Source: Ochotona curzoniae (lineage: Eukaryota > Chordata > Mammalia > Lagomorpha > Ochotonidae). Taken from it: 64,000 nt of DNA. A program made the position numbers and the translations under genes. A model generated the notes under the pieces. It worked only from the letters and a program-made list of their open reading frames with translations. It did no database searches and was not told the origin of the DNA. The stretch spans positions 13,445,001 through 13,509,000 of the forward strand of contig NW_024467083.1 in NCBI RefSeq assembly GCF_017591425.1. The letters are read 5' to 3'. Shown here one piece after another: positions 45,246-57,233 of this stretch. The first letter of the stretch is position 1, and each line of letters begins with the position of its first letter.

Positions 45246-45558
45246 TTTTTAAAAATTATTATTTTATTTTATGACACAGTTTCATAGGCTCTGAGAGTCC
45301 CCTTAGCCTCTCCCCAAACCCTACCCCATATTGATTTCCTCTATATATTATTACATTAGTATATTTTATACACAGTCCTAATTCCATCACCGTAGGCATG
45401 GACTATGTAGAGTCCAGCATCTTATTGTCAAGATAACTTCAACAGTTTCATTGGGAGTTCATCTTTGATTTGAAATTAGAGATGGCAGAATATCATCCCC
45501 TTAAATAAAATGCCACAATACAAAATTAACAACGGGAAGAAAAATGGAATTTTCAACA
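45246..45558 (-). mobile_element. L1 3'UTR segment with inverted ORF2 sequence, inside another L1
   Basis: It starts with ATTATTATTTTATTTTATGA (tail side), then ACAGTTTCATAGGCTCTGAG, TTCATTGGGAGTTCATCTTT and TATCATCCCC to 45500. It then continues as TTAAATAAAATGCCACAATA on the inverted side. It separates ORF1 from the ORF2 start of the host L1. The structure is the same as at 43893 and 44657. Confidence 0.72.
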
Positions 45559-46369
45559 TCATTTTGTTAACTTTTTTTGACTGTGGAAGAATTTTATTTC
45601 ATTTTGAAACACAAAGGAAAGCTTTGCTGGGTATGTTATCCTGGGCAGACAATTTTTTTTCTTTTTGAATCTGGAATATGTCACTCCATTCTCTTCTTGC
45701 CTCTAGAGTTTCCTGTGAGAGGTCTCCTGTGAGTTTAATTGGCATTCCTTTATATGTCAGTTGCTTGTTTTCACATGCACATTTAAGGATCTTTTCCTTA
45801 TGTTCGATTAAGGAGAGCTTGATTATCATGTGTTGTGATGAAGATCACTTTTGGTCAAGCCTTTTGGGAGTTCTATGCCTCTCCTGGATGTTGTTTCCCA
45901 ATCTTTCTCTAGATTAGGGAAATTTTCCCTTATATTTGGCCTCTTAATAGTGTCTTTCAATTCTTGAATACGTTTTTTGGCCTGATCCAACTCTGCTGGA
46001 TCCAGCTTTTTGTGTGTTTCTCCCTGGTGACAGGAAATATCTTCTAATTTTGAGAATCTTTCTTCTGCCTCTTTCATTCTATTTTGGAGAATTTCCACTC
46101 TTCTTTTGTTTGCTCCACTGTAGTCTTCATTTCTGATATATCAGCTTTCATTTGATTCATTTCCAGTGTGATATATTCCTTGAATGCCTGCTTTATGTCT
46201 TCTCATTGTTGATAAGAAACTTTACAACAAGTGTTTTGAGTTCTATATCCCCCATTTTCTCAATGTCTGCCTCAGTGAACTCTGAGGTTAGCAAAGGCTT
46301 TTGCTCTTTTGCAGGGGAGTCTTTAGTAATATGCGTTATGCCTCTGTCTCTTCTTTTGCTCTTGGTCAT
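45559..46369 (-). pseudogene. L1 ORF1 pseudogene (RNA-binding chaperone of the L1 RNP)
   Basis: L1 ORF1p is a trimeric coiled-coil RNA-binding protein that packages L1 RNA. The start codon is at 46369-46367, with basic N-terminal residues (MTKSKRRDR), and the stop is at 45561-45559. A heptad-like coiled coil follows (EWKILQNRMKEAEERFSKLE). The conserved IKRPNIR-like and SRRGIE-like parts come next, then the RRM/C-terminal domain with ITYKG-like QLTYKGMPIKLTGDLS, ETLEARREWSDIFQ and KLSFVFQNE. Several frameshifts break it, at about 46200, 45830 and 45625. The span of ~270 codons is shorter than human ORF1p (338). It lies between the 5'UTR and the displaced ORF2 start. Confidence 0.9.
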
Positions 46370-46990
46370 TGTATTTCTGGTTATCGAGTCTTCTCGTTGG
46401 GCAGGTTTCTAAGCTGTGTCACCAACAGATCTACAGTTCGATTTTACTTACTGCAGTTGGTACATGTCTCTTTGTTTGCACTCAGTTGTGCCACTCCCTC
46501 CAGTGAATTCCAAGACTAGTCTCCACCATGGTATCCTTATCTCACCAGTCTCCACTTCTTGTGATTCTGTGCTGAAGTTGTGCTGTTGTCTGCACAACCT
46601 TTCTCCTACTTCCAGTTGGAGCAGATCCCAGAATTAGGGAGACAGCAGGTGTCCTATATAGTTAGGTTTGGTGGTTCTGATCTTGCTGGAACCTGTCAGT
46701 TCTTAGGTCTATGGGCCACATGGACCTATTTAGACCCGTGCGGTGCGACAGTCGGTATTATTTTTCTGGTTGCTGTTGTAGTTCTGTGTGCTGGTGCAAT
46801 TCGGATGGCAATTTGCTGAACGCCACTGGGATATCATTCACTGCAACATCACACTATGGTGTCTGCTGCTTTCCTGTGTCTGTCAGTCTCCAGGTAACCT
46901 TATGCTGCTGTTTGTCCTCTCCTATTTCCTGGGGTGTGCCCCCTCCGCTTCACTGACTAATATTTCTCTGTGTGCTTAAACATGTCATTC
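46370..46990 (-). mobile_element. L1 5'UTR attached to ORF1
   Basis: The GC-richer leader is upstream of ORF1 on the minus strand and homologous to 17110-17960. Shared plus-strand text includes TGCTTTCCTGTGTCTGTCAG, TCTCCAGGTAACC and GACTAATATTTCTCTGTG. It is about 600 bp, shorter than the 17.1 kb copy. It carries plus-strand open frames of 79-81 codons that align with the 219-codon frame there. Confidence 0.8.
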
Positions 46991-47049
46991 TATTCCACCT
47001 TCTTGACTCCCTCCAGAGATTCCTGATGGACGGGACTACTGGCTTATGT

Positions 47050-47402
47050 AAAAGTAAAGTTTGGGGCCCAGCGCGGTGGCGCAGTGGTTAAGGTCCTCAC
47101 CTTGCACGCCCGGGAGCCCATATGGGCGCCGGTTCTAATCCCTGCAGCCCCGCTTCCCTTCCAGCTCCCTGCCGCCTGTGGCCCAGGAAAGCAGTAGAGG
47201 ACAGCCCAAAGCTTTGGGTCCCTGCACCCGCGTGGGAGACCCGGAAGAGGCTCCTGGCTTCAGTTCGGCATAGCATTGGCCGTTGTGCTCACTTGGGGAG
47301 TGAATCGTTGGACGGAAGATCTTCCTCTCTGTCTCTCCTCTCTTTATATCCGCCTTTCCAATAAAACATAATAAAAATAAATCTTCAAAAAAAAAGAAAA
47401 AG
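47050..47402 (+). repeat. Young C-SINE with target duplication
   Basis: Full-length copy (about 47064-47390) with GGGCCCAGCGCGGTGGCGCA head, GGTTCTAATCC B box and a 3-bp insertion in CTGCCGCCTGTGG. Flanks AAAAGTAAAGTTTG and AAAAAGTAAGTTTTG mark the target duplication. It lies just beyond the 5' end of the L1 on the minus strand. Confidence 0.95.
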
Positions 47403-48735
47403 TAAGTTTTGATTGCCAGTCATAACTATAATTTGAAATGTCTAGTAATAGGCCACTTGAATCACTACAATGAAGACTTTCTTGAAGAAATAAATTTTTT
47501 TCACCCATGGTTTTATAAGGATAACATAATTTGTGGAAATTTGAAAAAACCTGAAGTGAATTTTATATATCCATTGCTAATATGTTCTTCTTTTTTTAGA
47601 GTTTGAGTTTCAAGTTCTAAATTTGGTAGTGTATCCTGAGTTTGTTTAACCTTGATAAAGAGCTCCTTGATTTATTTAGATCAAAATTAATTAAGGAAGC
47701 TATAGGAGTTCAAACATTTCCTAAGAAAAATTAATAACATTTGCATAAGCATAAATAATTTCCAGAGCATCTACAAAATCTCAAAACAGTAAGCGATATA
47801 TTTTACTGAGTTGGAAACTTTTTGATTTGTAGTATTGTTTGTACTATGTTTAGTTTCTTATGAAAATGAATTCTCCAAAATTCCATGTAGGCCTGGATAC
47901 ATCACAGAAAAGAAAGACCAAGACAGAGATGACATGACTTTTCTGAGGCTTGTGTAAAACACTAAGATTTATGGAACACAGTTTCACACAAAGTTAATAG
48001 TGAAATGAGCAAAAATTAATTATTGTCTGATTTTTCTGTAGACAAACCCAAAACTATAAAACCAACCAACCAACCAAACAAACAAACAAACAAACAAAAA
48101 ACAACCCTGTTAGTCTCCTGAGAAACAGAACAGAAATGGAAATCAGAAATTTTATTTTGGAAATTAACTAGGCTACATTTTCTAACTGCATAACTATTTC
48201 AAATTCTAACCCTACATTTTTATTCATAGTGTTTTTACTTTATGAGTTGCATATAGCATCAGGTGGAGTTTCTAGATGCACACATTTTAAAGTGCCCTAA
48301 ATCTATGCAAATAAGGATTTTAATAGTTTGTATAATTTCAGTTTTACACTGCTTATACACTTTACTATGTTTAGCATATGAAATCTTTATATGAAAAAAG
48401 CTGCCTACAATATTAAATGCAAATGCAGCCCTGACTTTCGTTTTACTGACTGAGCAAAAGATTATATAAAAGATTAAAATAGGATAGGTCATATCCAGTG
48501 AAAAGTTACCGCACCTCATTTTTTATTGGGCACAATGTACCCCAATTCACTAAAAGTAGGAGATTACTTTTTTTTTTCTGTTTCCCTCTAGTGCATTACC
48601 GATGTGCTTAGTGAAGGGACAAATCGAGCATTGAACATCCAATGTGTTAGAATCCACTTTCCTAACTTTACTTTTTTCTCCCCTGGGGGTGACACGATTT
48701 GTGGGGAAAAGAAAAACTACCTGAAGTTTTCTACA
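47403..48735. other. AT-rich stretch, little recognised
   Basis: It contains an (ACCA/CAAA)n run at 48061-48100 and a polypyrimidine-AG tract at about 48569-48592. No repeat family and no convincing coding exon is seen. Confidence 0.4.
48061..48100 (+). repeat. (CCAA)n(CAAA)n simple repeat
   Basis: Tetranucleotide run changing from ACCA to CAAA units. Confidence 0.9.
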
Positions 48736-48746
48736 CATAAGCTACT

Positions 48747-48870
48747 TATTCACTCATTCATTCCACAAATATTTGTTGAGTATCTCCTATATGCCCACAC
48801 TCAATCCAGGGATACAAAGATGAATAAGGCCTGATTCCTGACACTAAGTAAGTAGTTCATAGTCTAGTAA
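48747..48870 (-). repeat. L2 LINE 3' end
   Basis: CACTCATTCATTCCACAAAT and ATTTGTTGAGTATCTCCTAT, then GGGATACAAAGATGAATAAG, are the antisense of the L2 3' end (the CAATAAATATTTGTTGAATG form). This is a typical ancient mammalian relic. Confidence 0.8.
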
Positions 48871-49015
48871 TAATAATATTGGTAATAATAAAAATAAAGT
48901 TGTGTTTCTGACTAGAATATCCTTTTGAAAAACACTTATGTAAAAAATATTAGAACACAGATAAAATGAATAGAATCAGAAGTATGGAATCCTATGAAGG
49001 AAACAGCATCTGTAA

Positions 49016-49036
49016 TACACACACACACACACACAT
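49016..49036 (+). repeat. (AC)n microsatellite
   Basis: A short dinucleotide run of about ten units. Confidence 0.9.
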
Positions 49037-49081
49037 TTCTACTAAACTTATATTCAATCTGAAAATATATTCAGAAATGGA

Positions 49082-49425
49082 TCAGCATGGTGTCATAGTT
49101 CATTAAGTCGCCACTTGTGTTGCTGGCATTCCAGTGTTGCTTTAAGTTTTCTGATCCAGCTGTAAGCTAATGTGCCTGAGAAAGAAATGCACAATGTCTT
49201 CAGGATTGGGGTCCAAACCATTCAAGTGAGAGGCCTTGATGGAATCCCTGGCCTCTGGCTTTGGCCTGGTTCATCCCCAGATGTTGTATCTATTTAGAGA
49301 ATGAACCAGTGCACAGAAGCTTTCTTCTCTCTTTCTCCCACTTTCTTGCCCATCCTGCCCCTTTCTGCCTTTTCTTTTCTGTCACTTTGCCATTCAAATA
49401 AATTAATAGTCTTCCAAAAATATAA
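49082..49425 (+). repeat. Old C-SINE
   Basis: GCATGGTGTCATAGTTCATT head, TTGCTGGCATTCCAGTGTTG, TAATGTGCCTGAGAAAGAAA, GGCCTTGATGGAATCCCTGG body, a CT-rich segment and CATTCAAATAAATTAATAGT tail. It shares TAATGTGCCTGAGAAAG with the 32549 copy, the older subfamily. Confidence 0.82.
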
Positions 49426-50780
49426 GTTACATTAAAAAAACATAAAATAAACTAAGACAGCAGCTAATATGAAGAGCACATAAAATATTCACATATAGTT
49501 AAATAATGCTGAATTAATATTTTGTAACAAATTTTACATACATGTTAGAAAATTTTTGGATATTGTTTCAGAATATTTTAAAATAACATAGATAGATCAC
49601 TGGTATGATTAATTCAATCAGAAGGGTTTTGTATTTCTCTCAAATCCCATTTTGGTTCTCTGGGCTTCAGAATTCTGGTAATTTTTGAAATATTGGGTTA
49701 TCTGTACCTTTATTCCATTAACTTAAATAAGTTTCCAGAGGACAGCTCAAGTAGGTGCCAGCTGGTGAATACAGAGAAGGGTTTTGTCTGTGTATTTGTT
49801 TTGGGATGAAGAGGTTGAACACTTAGAAAACCAACAAATCAGCTGCTTGGCAATTTTAACCTTGAACTTTTGGAAATGATCCTAACCTTTTAATAACACT
49901 TTCGGTAAAGATTTCTTCCTAAGATTCTGTCCAACAGTACTCTCCAGTCAGGTATGCTGGACATGACAGTGAACAGTGGGAAATAAACCAAAAAGAATAA
50001 ATTATAACCCTAAAATGGAAGCCAAAGTATATACCAGTTTAAAATACTGCCCTGTAATGTTTGGCTCTTGTAATAAAGGTGTACCCTTTCAATCCACTGG
50101 AAATACAGCTGAATAACATTTTCAGGTTAAATCTCATTTCTAGTTGAGGAATAAAAAGATTACAGTGGTTTATCTTATCACTTGCTTTTTCATATTTCTC
50201 CCCAATACTTCTCTTCACCTATGTCTGACATCATGTTCCTGGGTTCCTACTCTGAGACCTTTAATTCTCATGTTTAATGAAGATTTGCCATTTACCATGT
50301 GCCCTAGACCTCAGCACTGAAGTAGTAACGTCTGGGGAAGAAGGATAGTAGGTACCTTCGTAAGTGTGAAATGTCAAGAAATCATCTTAGTCTCCTCTTG
50401 TTAAAATAGACTTGGTACTTAATAAAGTTGAAAACTTTTATTTAATTCATGCTTCCAGAAATTGAAGAGCATTGTGTCCATCTCTTTAGTGCTAGGAAAG
50501 TCCCATGGCTGATGATGACAAAATGACAAAAGGCCTTGCGGAAGAGGGGAAAGAGAGCTTTGCAAAACAATTTTTTTATATGTCACTTCTCTTAAGCACA
50601 AATAAAAAGATTATTTTTTAAATTTCTTAGGATCAACTTTACTTACTCATAGAATTTTAGAAATGAGAGAAAGCTTAAAACAGCTTGCATTAAATTCAGC
50701 TAAATTTTTGATGGTTGTTTAATTATAAGTCAGGCTAGCACTAAGTTTAGAAAGTTCTTTAAAATACCCAAATGCAGTAC
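49426..50780. other. AT-rich stretch, nothing recognised
   Basis: No repeat family or coding signal identified. Confidence 0.45.
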
Positions 50781-51200
50781 AGAAGTTAGGGGAAGACCAT
50801 TTGTCTTACGTTGTAGTCTAAGGAACAAAATAATGAATTTGGCAAATCCTAGCTATGTAAAATGAAGTGCAGTGTGAGTAAAAACTAAGAAAACTGAAGG
50901 CTGGAAGATCATTTAGTAAGCAAAACCAAGAATCTAGGCAAGAATTAATAATAGTACAAATTTGAATGGCAGCAGTTAAAATGGAAAGAAAAATGCAGAT
51001 GCAAAAGACATTATGAAAGATAAATTGACAGAAGTTGTTGACTGAGCCAAGACAGAGGGATATGTAAAACCTATTTTGAGATTTTTGGCCCTGGCAGAGT
51101 GATATACACACTACAAGCAGAATAGAGAAAGCAAAATAAGAAGCACATTTCTTAAAGATTTTTGAGAGGGAACTATATGTTGTTTGCAACACATCATATA
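50780..51200 (+). repeat. Possible ancient interspersed repeat, family not named
   Basis: GGCAGCAGTTAAAATGGAAA, AAGACATTATGAAAGATAAA and TTGACAGAAGTTGTTGACTG follow the same old-repeat text suspected at 21440-22350. A 124-codon minus frame (51192-50818) spans it. That frame has a Leu/Phe/Cys-rich composition typical of antisense A-rich repeat DNA, so I do not call it a gene. Confidence 0.35.
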
Positions 51201-53340
51201 TCTGAATTTTACAGTCGCTGTGCTATCATGAAATCATTTATTTGGTAATCACACATACACTTTTTTTAAGGAAACTTACTGCTACTTAATTCTCAGCTGA
51301 ATCTTCCAATTATAGAGAAGGCCTCCACTTTTCCAGTAAAAACTCTGCATTTCCCCAGACCCAGCAATTAGTTCAGGAGTACACATGACCCAATTGGAGA
51401 TAATACTACCAAAGGAGATTTTGTTCAAATAGTTGTAAACAAAATAAGTGCATGTTTTATTGATTTCTCAGCAATTAGCATGGTGGCTGGTGAGAATGAA
51501 GATAAGTTAGCAAAAAGTACCGCCCAAAATGGAGTGAACCTGGTTCCTCTCAGCATCCTTTGAACCCCAAATCAAGTTTCTGTCCATTTTCTCAGCACAA
51601 GAGACAATTTTCCTTTTGATTACAAGAAGTTATATTAGACTGCTGTCAACCAAAGCGTCCTAACACTTCTTTTATTATACTAACCTAGTGGCCCTTTATT
51701 ATATGCACAGCAAATGAGACACGACGCCCAGCAGATGCTTTAAACTGCAAATAAATAAATAAATAAACTATGTACTGTGTGATTCCCTACAGACATATAT
51801 ATATATACACATATATATATATACACTAAAGTTGAATTTAACATAACCACAGGAAGAAGATAGAACAATAACATCATAAAATATAAGATACTATAATAAC
51901 AGTGATTTAAAACTTAATATTTATTTGTATATTTTTCATATAATGTTGATGGATCATGCTTGACCATGGAAAACTGAACTTCAAAAAGCAAAACTGTGTA
52001 AACTGTAGATGAAGACTTCTGAAAATGGAACTCCTTACCATAAAAACAAATCAGAAAGCAGCAAAGAAAAAGGAAGAAAACCAAATCTTCCTGGAAAGCT
52101 ATTCTTTTTTCATTTATAAGGAAGGGAAATTACATATTTGCCTATTTTCCAAAGGTGAACATCTGTTGAGATGCTTTTCCATCTTCTGCTCGGTCTTCTA
52201 AGTACAAACCATTGTTCTGTGGCCATGTGCATTGCTACACTATATCATTACATTTATTTTATATTATAATCTCCTTTTGCATCCATAAGCAAGTCCTTTA
52301 ACATGTGTTCTCTCTTAAACCCACAAATTACTACTGGAAGAGTAATAGTATATTCCCTCTTTGGGATTTTGGCATTTCCAAAGACTGCCATGTCTTCATT
52401 TGTGCCCTGCCTTTTCCATTAGAATTCCAGAGAATGAAACCCCAGAATCAAGACCAAGAAGATGAATGCTTGAGTAATTGGCATTGTAAGCACATATGGT
52501 ATGCTTCATTTGAAAGCTTTTGCTAAAGTAAAACAAAACTATATTTTAAACAAAGACAACGGACTATTATCCTTGGCAAAGGAGGACCTTTTCTTTCATT
52601 TAAAAAAATTGCATTGGTATGTATATTTTTTATGAGTAAATTATTTGTCACAAATATACATATATATGTACGTGTATGTATGAAATGAATAGATGTTCTT
52701 AGAAATACTTAAAGAAAAATATGTAGAACAGACAACCCTCTGTTTTCAAATTTTTGTATACATTTCAATATATGTTTTATGCTAAAACAGATTTCTTTGA
52801 TTATACAATTGTATTTTGCCAAAAAAGAATTACAAGAATACAGCTTTCTCATTTATTAATACAATTAGTTTTATTCTTATCTTCGATACAAAATGACACT
52901 CTAATTATCTGGGAAGAAAACTATTCAGACACAATTAAAAGATAAATATTTAGTAAGTCTCAACTATGCTTTCAGCATTACCGGGCCTTCAGAATAAATA
53001 CATACTAAAGCCTCTTTATTCCAGAGGCCAAAACCTAGAAACGGAAAATAAGTACAGCATTGAGGAGGCAATGTTAACCTTAAGGAAAACCACTGAGTTG
53101 TTAGTTTGGAACACATAGCAGGAACAGCCAAGGTAAAAGCTCAAATTCTTTCAACTTTTCCTGCTGGAATCTCTAACTCAAGTATCTGCTTTGCCTTCCA
53201 ATATCTCCATCATAACATCATAACAAAGCAGCCTTTATCGCCACATATTTTATATTGAATTAAATGCATATGGATTAATACAAGTAAAAGATAAGGAATA
53301 GATTTAGAGGAAATTAATCCCTTACTTGAATGTATTATTG
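51201..53340. other. AT-rich stretch with simple repeats
   Basis: It holds (AAAT)n at 51748-51768 and a TA/CA-rich run at 51795-51830. No gene or interspersed family recognised. Confidence 0.45.
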
Positions 53341-53344
53341 ACCA

Positions 53345-53845
53345 TTTTTTCCTGTTACACATTACCATTACAGCAATCCAATAAGGTGGGTAATATTGTC
53401 ATCTCATTTTACACATAAAGACTTTTTTGTTTTGTTTTGTATTGTTTTGCAGAGAGATGGAGAAAGAAGGTCTTCCATCTGGTAGTTCACTTCCCAAAAG
53501 ACCTCAAAGGCCTGAGCTGAACTCATCCAAAGTTGGGAGCCAGGGGCTTCTTCTAGATCTCACATATGGGTGTAGGATCCCAAGGCCTTGGGCCATCCTC
53601 CACTGCTTTCCCATGCCAAGCTGGATCAGAGGTGGAGTAGCTAGAATATGGACTGTTACCCCCATGGAATGCTGGCTTCACTGGGTGGAAGGTGAACTTG
53701 ATGAATCAACACTCATGAAGAAATTAAGGCACAAAAGTTAAAACAAATTTCCAAAAGTCACATTATTGACAAGTAACAAACTTGGATTTGTGTTGCCTGG
53801 GGCTAGAACCCATGGTCTTTAACACTCTGTGATACTGCATGTATT
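53345..53845 (-). repeat. MIR SINE split by a C-SINE
   Basis: CAGCAATCCAATAAGGTGGG and TCATCTCATTTTACACATAA (to about 53420), then AGAAATTAAGGCACAAAAGT, GACAAGTAACAAACTTGGAT and CTAGAACCCATGGTCTTTAA (from 53715), together give the antisense MIR order. The core motif CATTTTACA-ATGAGG is cut by the SINE. Confidence 0.82.
53421..53712 (-). repeat. C-SINE inserted in MIR
   Basis: TTTTGTTTTGTTTTGTATTG tail side, AGAAGGTCTTCCATCTGGTA, GGGTGTAGGATCCCAAGGCC, CCATCCTCCACTGCTTTCCC and ACCCCCATGGAATGCTGGCT. The head is eroded and no clear duplication is left. Confidence 0.85.
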
Positions 53846-53849
53846 GATT

Positions 53850-55750
53850 CTGTTTGGGTGAGTCATTTATACTCCATGAGTTTCTTTTCTCTCAGCAGTT
53901 AAACAGAAATACCAGAGTCTCAAGCATCATTTTGGTGAACAGGAGAGATATTTGTACGTAGTTGGCAAATGAAAGGCAGTAATCAAATGAAAATAATAAA
54001 AATTCTAGTCCTTTCCACATTGTGGTTATAAGAAGCCTCTAATAATCGCAATCCTTTTAGAATGTACTTCTGTCCTTAAAAAACAAAAAAAAAGAACCAC
54101 GTCAGGTCTCAAGGTAAAGTGCCAAGAAATATGTTCACATAAGTTTAATTCTGATCTTATTCCAGAAAGTCAAAATCATTTCTCAAATCTCAGACTGCAG
54201 CTCAGGATAATCCACTTTCTAGCATGTGCACTTAATGTATCCATAGTGCGGCACCCAGGGCCATAGATGTTGGGTCAAATCTGATGATTTGCAGAATTCT
54301 GTCACAACATCTGATGAAGAGCTGAAAGTATCAAATGTCTGCATAACTTTCTCACTTACTGTCGAATACCCTTGAGTACACCAGCTCTCTGCATGACAGA
54401 CTATTAACTAACAGTTGCATCGTCAACGCTCTCACAGGGTTAACTTTGTGCCAGGGACTATTAGTTCCTTCTATGTTCCAAACAACTGTCAAATTAGGCA
54501 AAAGAGACAAAGCAGAGGATAGCGTTCATCAGATGACAGGCAGGAGGAGCTGGGTCTTAAGCTAAAAAAAATTGGATAAGCAAAGAAGGAGGACAAGAGC
54601 AGTCCCACAACAACAGCATCACCATGTGAGTTCACAAACATCACTAAACACAAACTGTAGGCACCTCATAATGTTTTTCCCATTCCAAATCTACAAATAA
54701 CACATTGTTTTCATTGGAAACACTCATAGATTTTGCTATCTAGATAGGAATACACGCAAGGAGACATTGAACCATTACACAGGGCCAGCTGTGACAAACA
54801 AACGAAACTGAACAAAATGCTTGAAAGCAGAAGCAAAAGAAAGATTAAAATTTTTAGTAAAGCATGAAGAGAATTGTACAAAAATTAATGATATATAAAT
54901 ATGAGAGTTAATCAGTATTGTAGTTACTAGGGAACACCTGAAATGCATTAAAAGCAGAAAAAAACTGAAGTGTAGGTATGCTTCTGTGAAAGAACAAATG
55001 GCTCAGAGGTAGACATGGTGTAGGATAGACAGCACAAAAATTAGATGCGTGCATTGAAGATGATTTTGGAATGTTACAAATCCAATTAATTTCCTTTGAA
55101 ATTTCAGTTTAATAAAAATGATTCTGAAAAAGTACTGCTGGCATTTCTGATATTTATGTCTACAAATGTCTATTTTCCATGATTAACAAACATTGTGTAC
55201 ATGGAAATATCTCTCAATGAAACTCAAGATTTTGCTGACATTTTTTTCTGTTTTCTTTTTCTGGAAATTGCCACATCATAAGTGCTTCACATTCAAGGAA
55301 ATACATCTAGACTCATTGATCCCACAGCAAAGCAAATTTATTCTTAAAAGGCTAAAGTAAATACCACTGCTTTAATCATCTCTAAGAAAACATTTCCAAC
55401 ATATCCTCCATTCCAAAGAGCATTTGAGGCAGCACATTTATGTCTGAGCAGATGGATTTCAGTGCAAGTAATTACAAGCTGCAACACAATTTCCTTCAAA
55501 ACACACATACTAGACAAATACTTATTTGTGGTTATAGAATGGGTAAAGTTACTATAAAAATAGTAGCACACCTTATAATAGTACTCTATGCCATAATTTA
55601 CCTTTGCTATATCTGAAGTGTCATATCTTATTCCAGACTTAATATTTAGTAACTTACAATTTAATGTACAAATATCCAACCTAAGTAACAGAAAAACTAG
55701 AAGTAGCAAGCCCCACTTTATAAACTTTACATATGAAAATAATATAATAG
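53850..55750. other. Unassigned stretch
   Basis: No clear repeat. TGTGCCAGGGACTATTAGTT near 54450 might be an L2 or MIR relic but is too short to call. The 121-codon minus frame at 55709-55344 shows no domain. Confidence 0.4.
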
Positions 55751-56081
55751 ATAATTATTTTTTAAATTTATTTATTTTTATTGGAAAAGCAGAATCACAG
55801 AGAGGAGGAGAGACGGAGACGAAGACATTCCATCTGATGATTCTTTCCCCAAATAGCCACAATGGCCAGTGCTGAACCAATGTGAAGCCAGGAGCCTGGA
55901 GTTTCTTCTACGTCTCCCACACAGGTGCAGGGTCCCAAGGCTTCCAGTCATCCTCTACTATTTTCCCAGGCCACAAGCAGGGAGCTAGATGGGGAGTGGG
56001 GCTGCCCAAATGGAATCCTGTTGCGTGCAAGATGAGGGTTTCAGCTACAAGGCTACAGTGCCAGGACCATAATAGACAATT
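55744..56081 (-). repeat. C-SINE with 13-bp target duplication
   Basis: Element 55757-56068, with AAATTTATTTATTTTTATTG tail, CATCTGATGATTCTTTCCCC and GCAGGGTCCCAAGGCTTCC. It lacks ~25 bp near the CCCATATGGG motif. Flanks ATAATAGATAATT (55744-55756) and ATAATAGACAATT (56069-56081) differ at one base. Confidence 0.93.
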
Positions 56082-57230
56082 CCTAAGTATTACACAGAAG
56101 AGGAAACTGATTTTTGACGTGAAAAATGTATAGCAATTTAAAAATAGCTGATCAAGTAAGAAGTGCCAGATTGATATGCAAAAAGATAATAAAAGGTCAT
56201 AAATGTAAATAGTTTTTTCTTATGAAAGTAAATGTATCAGTATATGCTCAATTTGATGTGCAGTCATCCTCTCAGAAAAAGAATTTAAACTTACTATGGT
56301 TAAAATAAAAGTAAAATCTTTCAGGTAACAGAATATGGTCAGCCATTCCTGTTTTATTTTTAAGAAAAAATGATCACTGGGATATTAATCCATTGCTTCT
56401 TTACCATCCAAACGAAGTATGTCCTTACACCAAAGAATGTCAGAATCCACAACACTATCCATGGGCAAAATTAGTTTCTGATAATGAATATGAAATCTGT
56501 CAGGACATAGGAGATAATATTGTTTGAACATTTCCAAGTTGCAACACAACCTAAACATGTGTTGGAGATTCACATAATAAACTACATAATTTGAATGTGC
56601 ATATACACAGTTACCATTTTTCATTCATGTTGATTGCTTTATCTGTTATCACTGTAAAAACTGGGACAGGAAGTATAGAAACTATCATGCAATCTAGCAT
56701 AAACAGCATTATGAATGAAAAACAAAGAATATATTAAAATGGGTCAGTAAGCTGATCACAAACATTTCCAGATATAGCAGAGCTAAAAATTTGTCATAAA
56801 TTGATAAAAATTTTAGGAAATAGAGCCTAAAAATATGAAGAATTGTCAGTAAGCATTACTGTGAAGGAAAATAAGGTAGCGGATTGATTAAGCAGGGGGA
56901 TTGAGAAGGTGATTACCTATCACCCAGGTTTGTTACCAATACAAATGCAACTTAAGGCATGATGGTAATGTTTTTATGGTTTAAGCCTAATATATTGTTT
57001 CTCTGTTAAATATAAAGTACATCACTATAAATAAGTCTTTCAGTTAAATACAGTAGAAGAAATTCATATATTTGAGAAAATATCCTTACAAAAACATACA
57101 AAAATTATGATAAAGGAATGAAGTATAATTCTCTAATAAAAGGACAGTGGAATGAAGAAGCAGACATCAGCAATAAAGTAAACAATGATACACGCATACT
57201 TTTATCTACAGAAACAGGCAGACAGAATTA
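56082..57230. other. AT-rich stretch, nothing recognised
   Basis: No feature beyond short frames; AT-rich throughout. Confidence 0.45.
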
Positions 57231-57233
57231 TTA

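Noticed and set aside
43893..46990. Intact, active L1 on the minus strand
   Set aside because: ORF1 has several frameshifts, ORF2 is cut off after about 40 residues, and 3'UTR segments and a SINE interrupt it.
50818..51192. 124-codon minus-strand frame rich in Phe, Leu, Cys and Ser, which could look like membrane segments
   Set aside because: Its hydrophobicity comes from reading A-rich DNA on the opposite strand. The segment resembles an old interspersed repeat.
55344..55709. 121-codon minus-strand frame
   Set aside because: No recognisable motif, promoter or splice context; AT-rich background.
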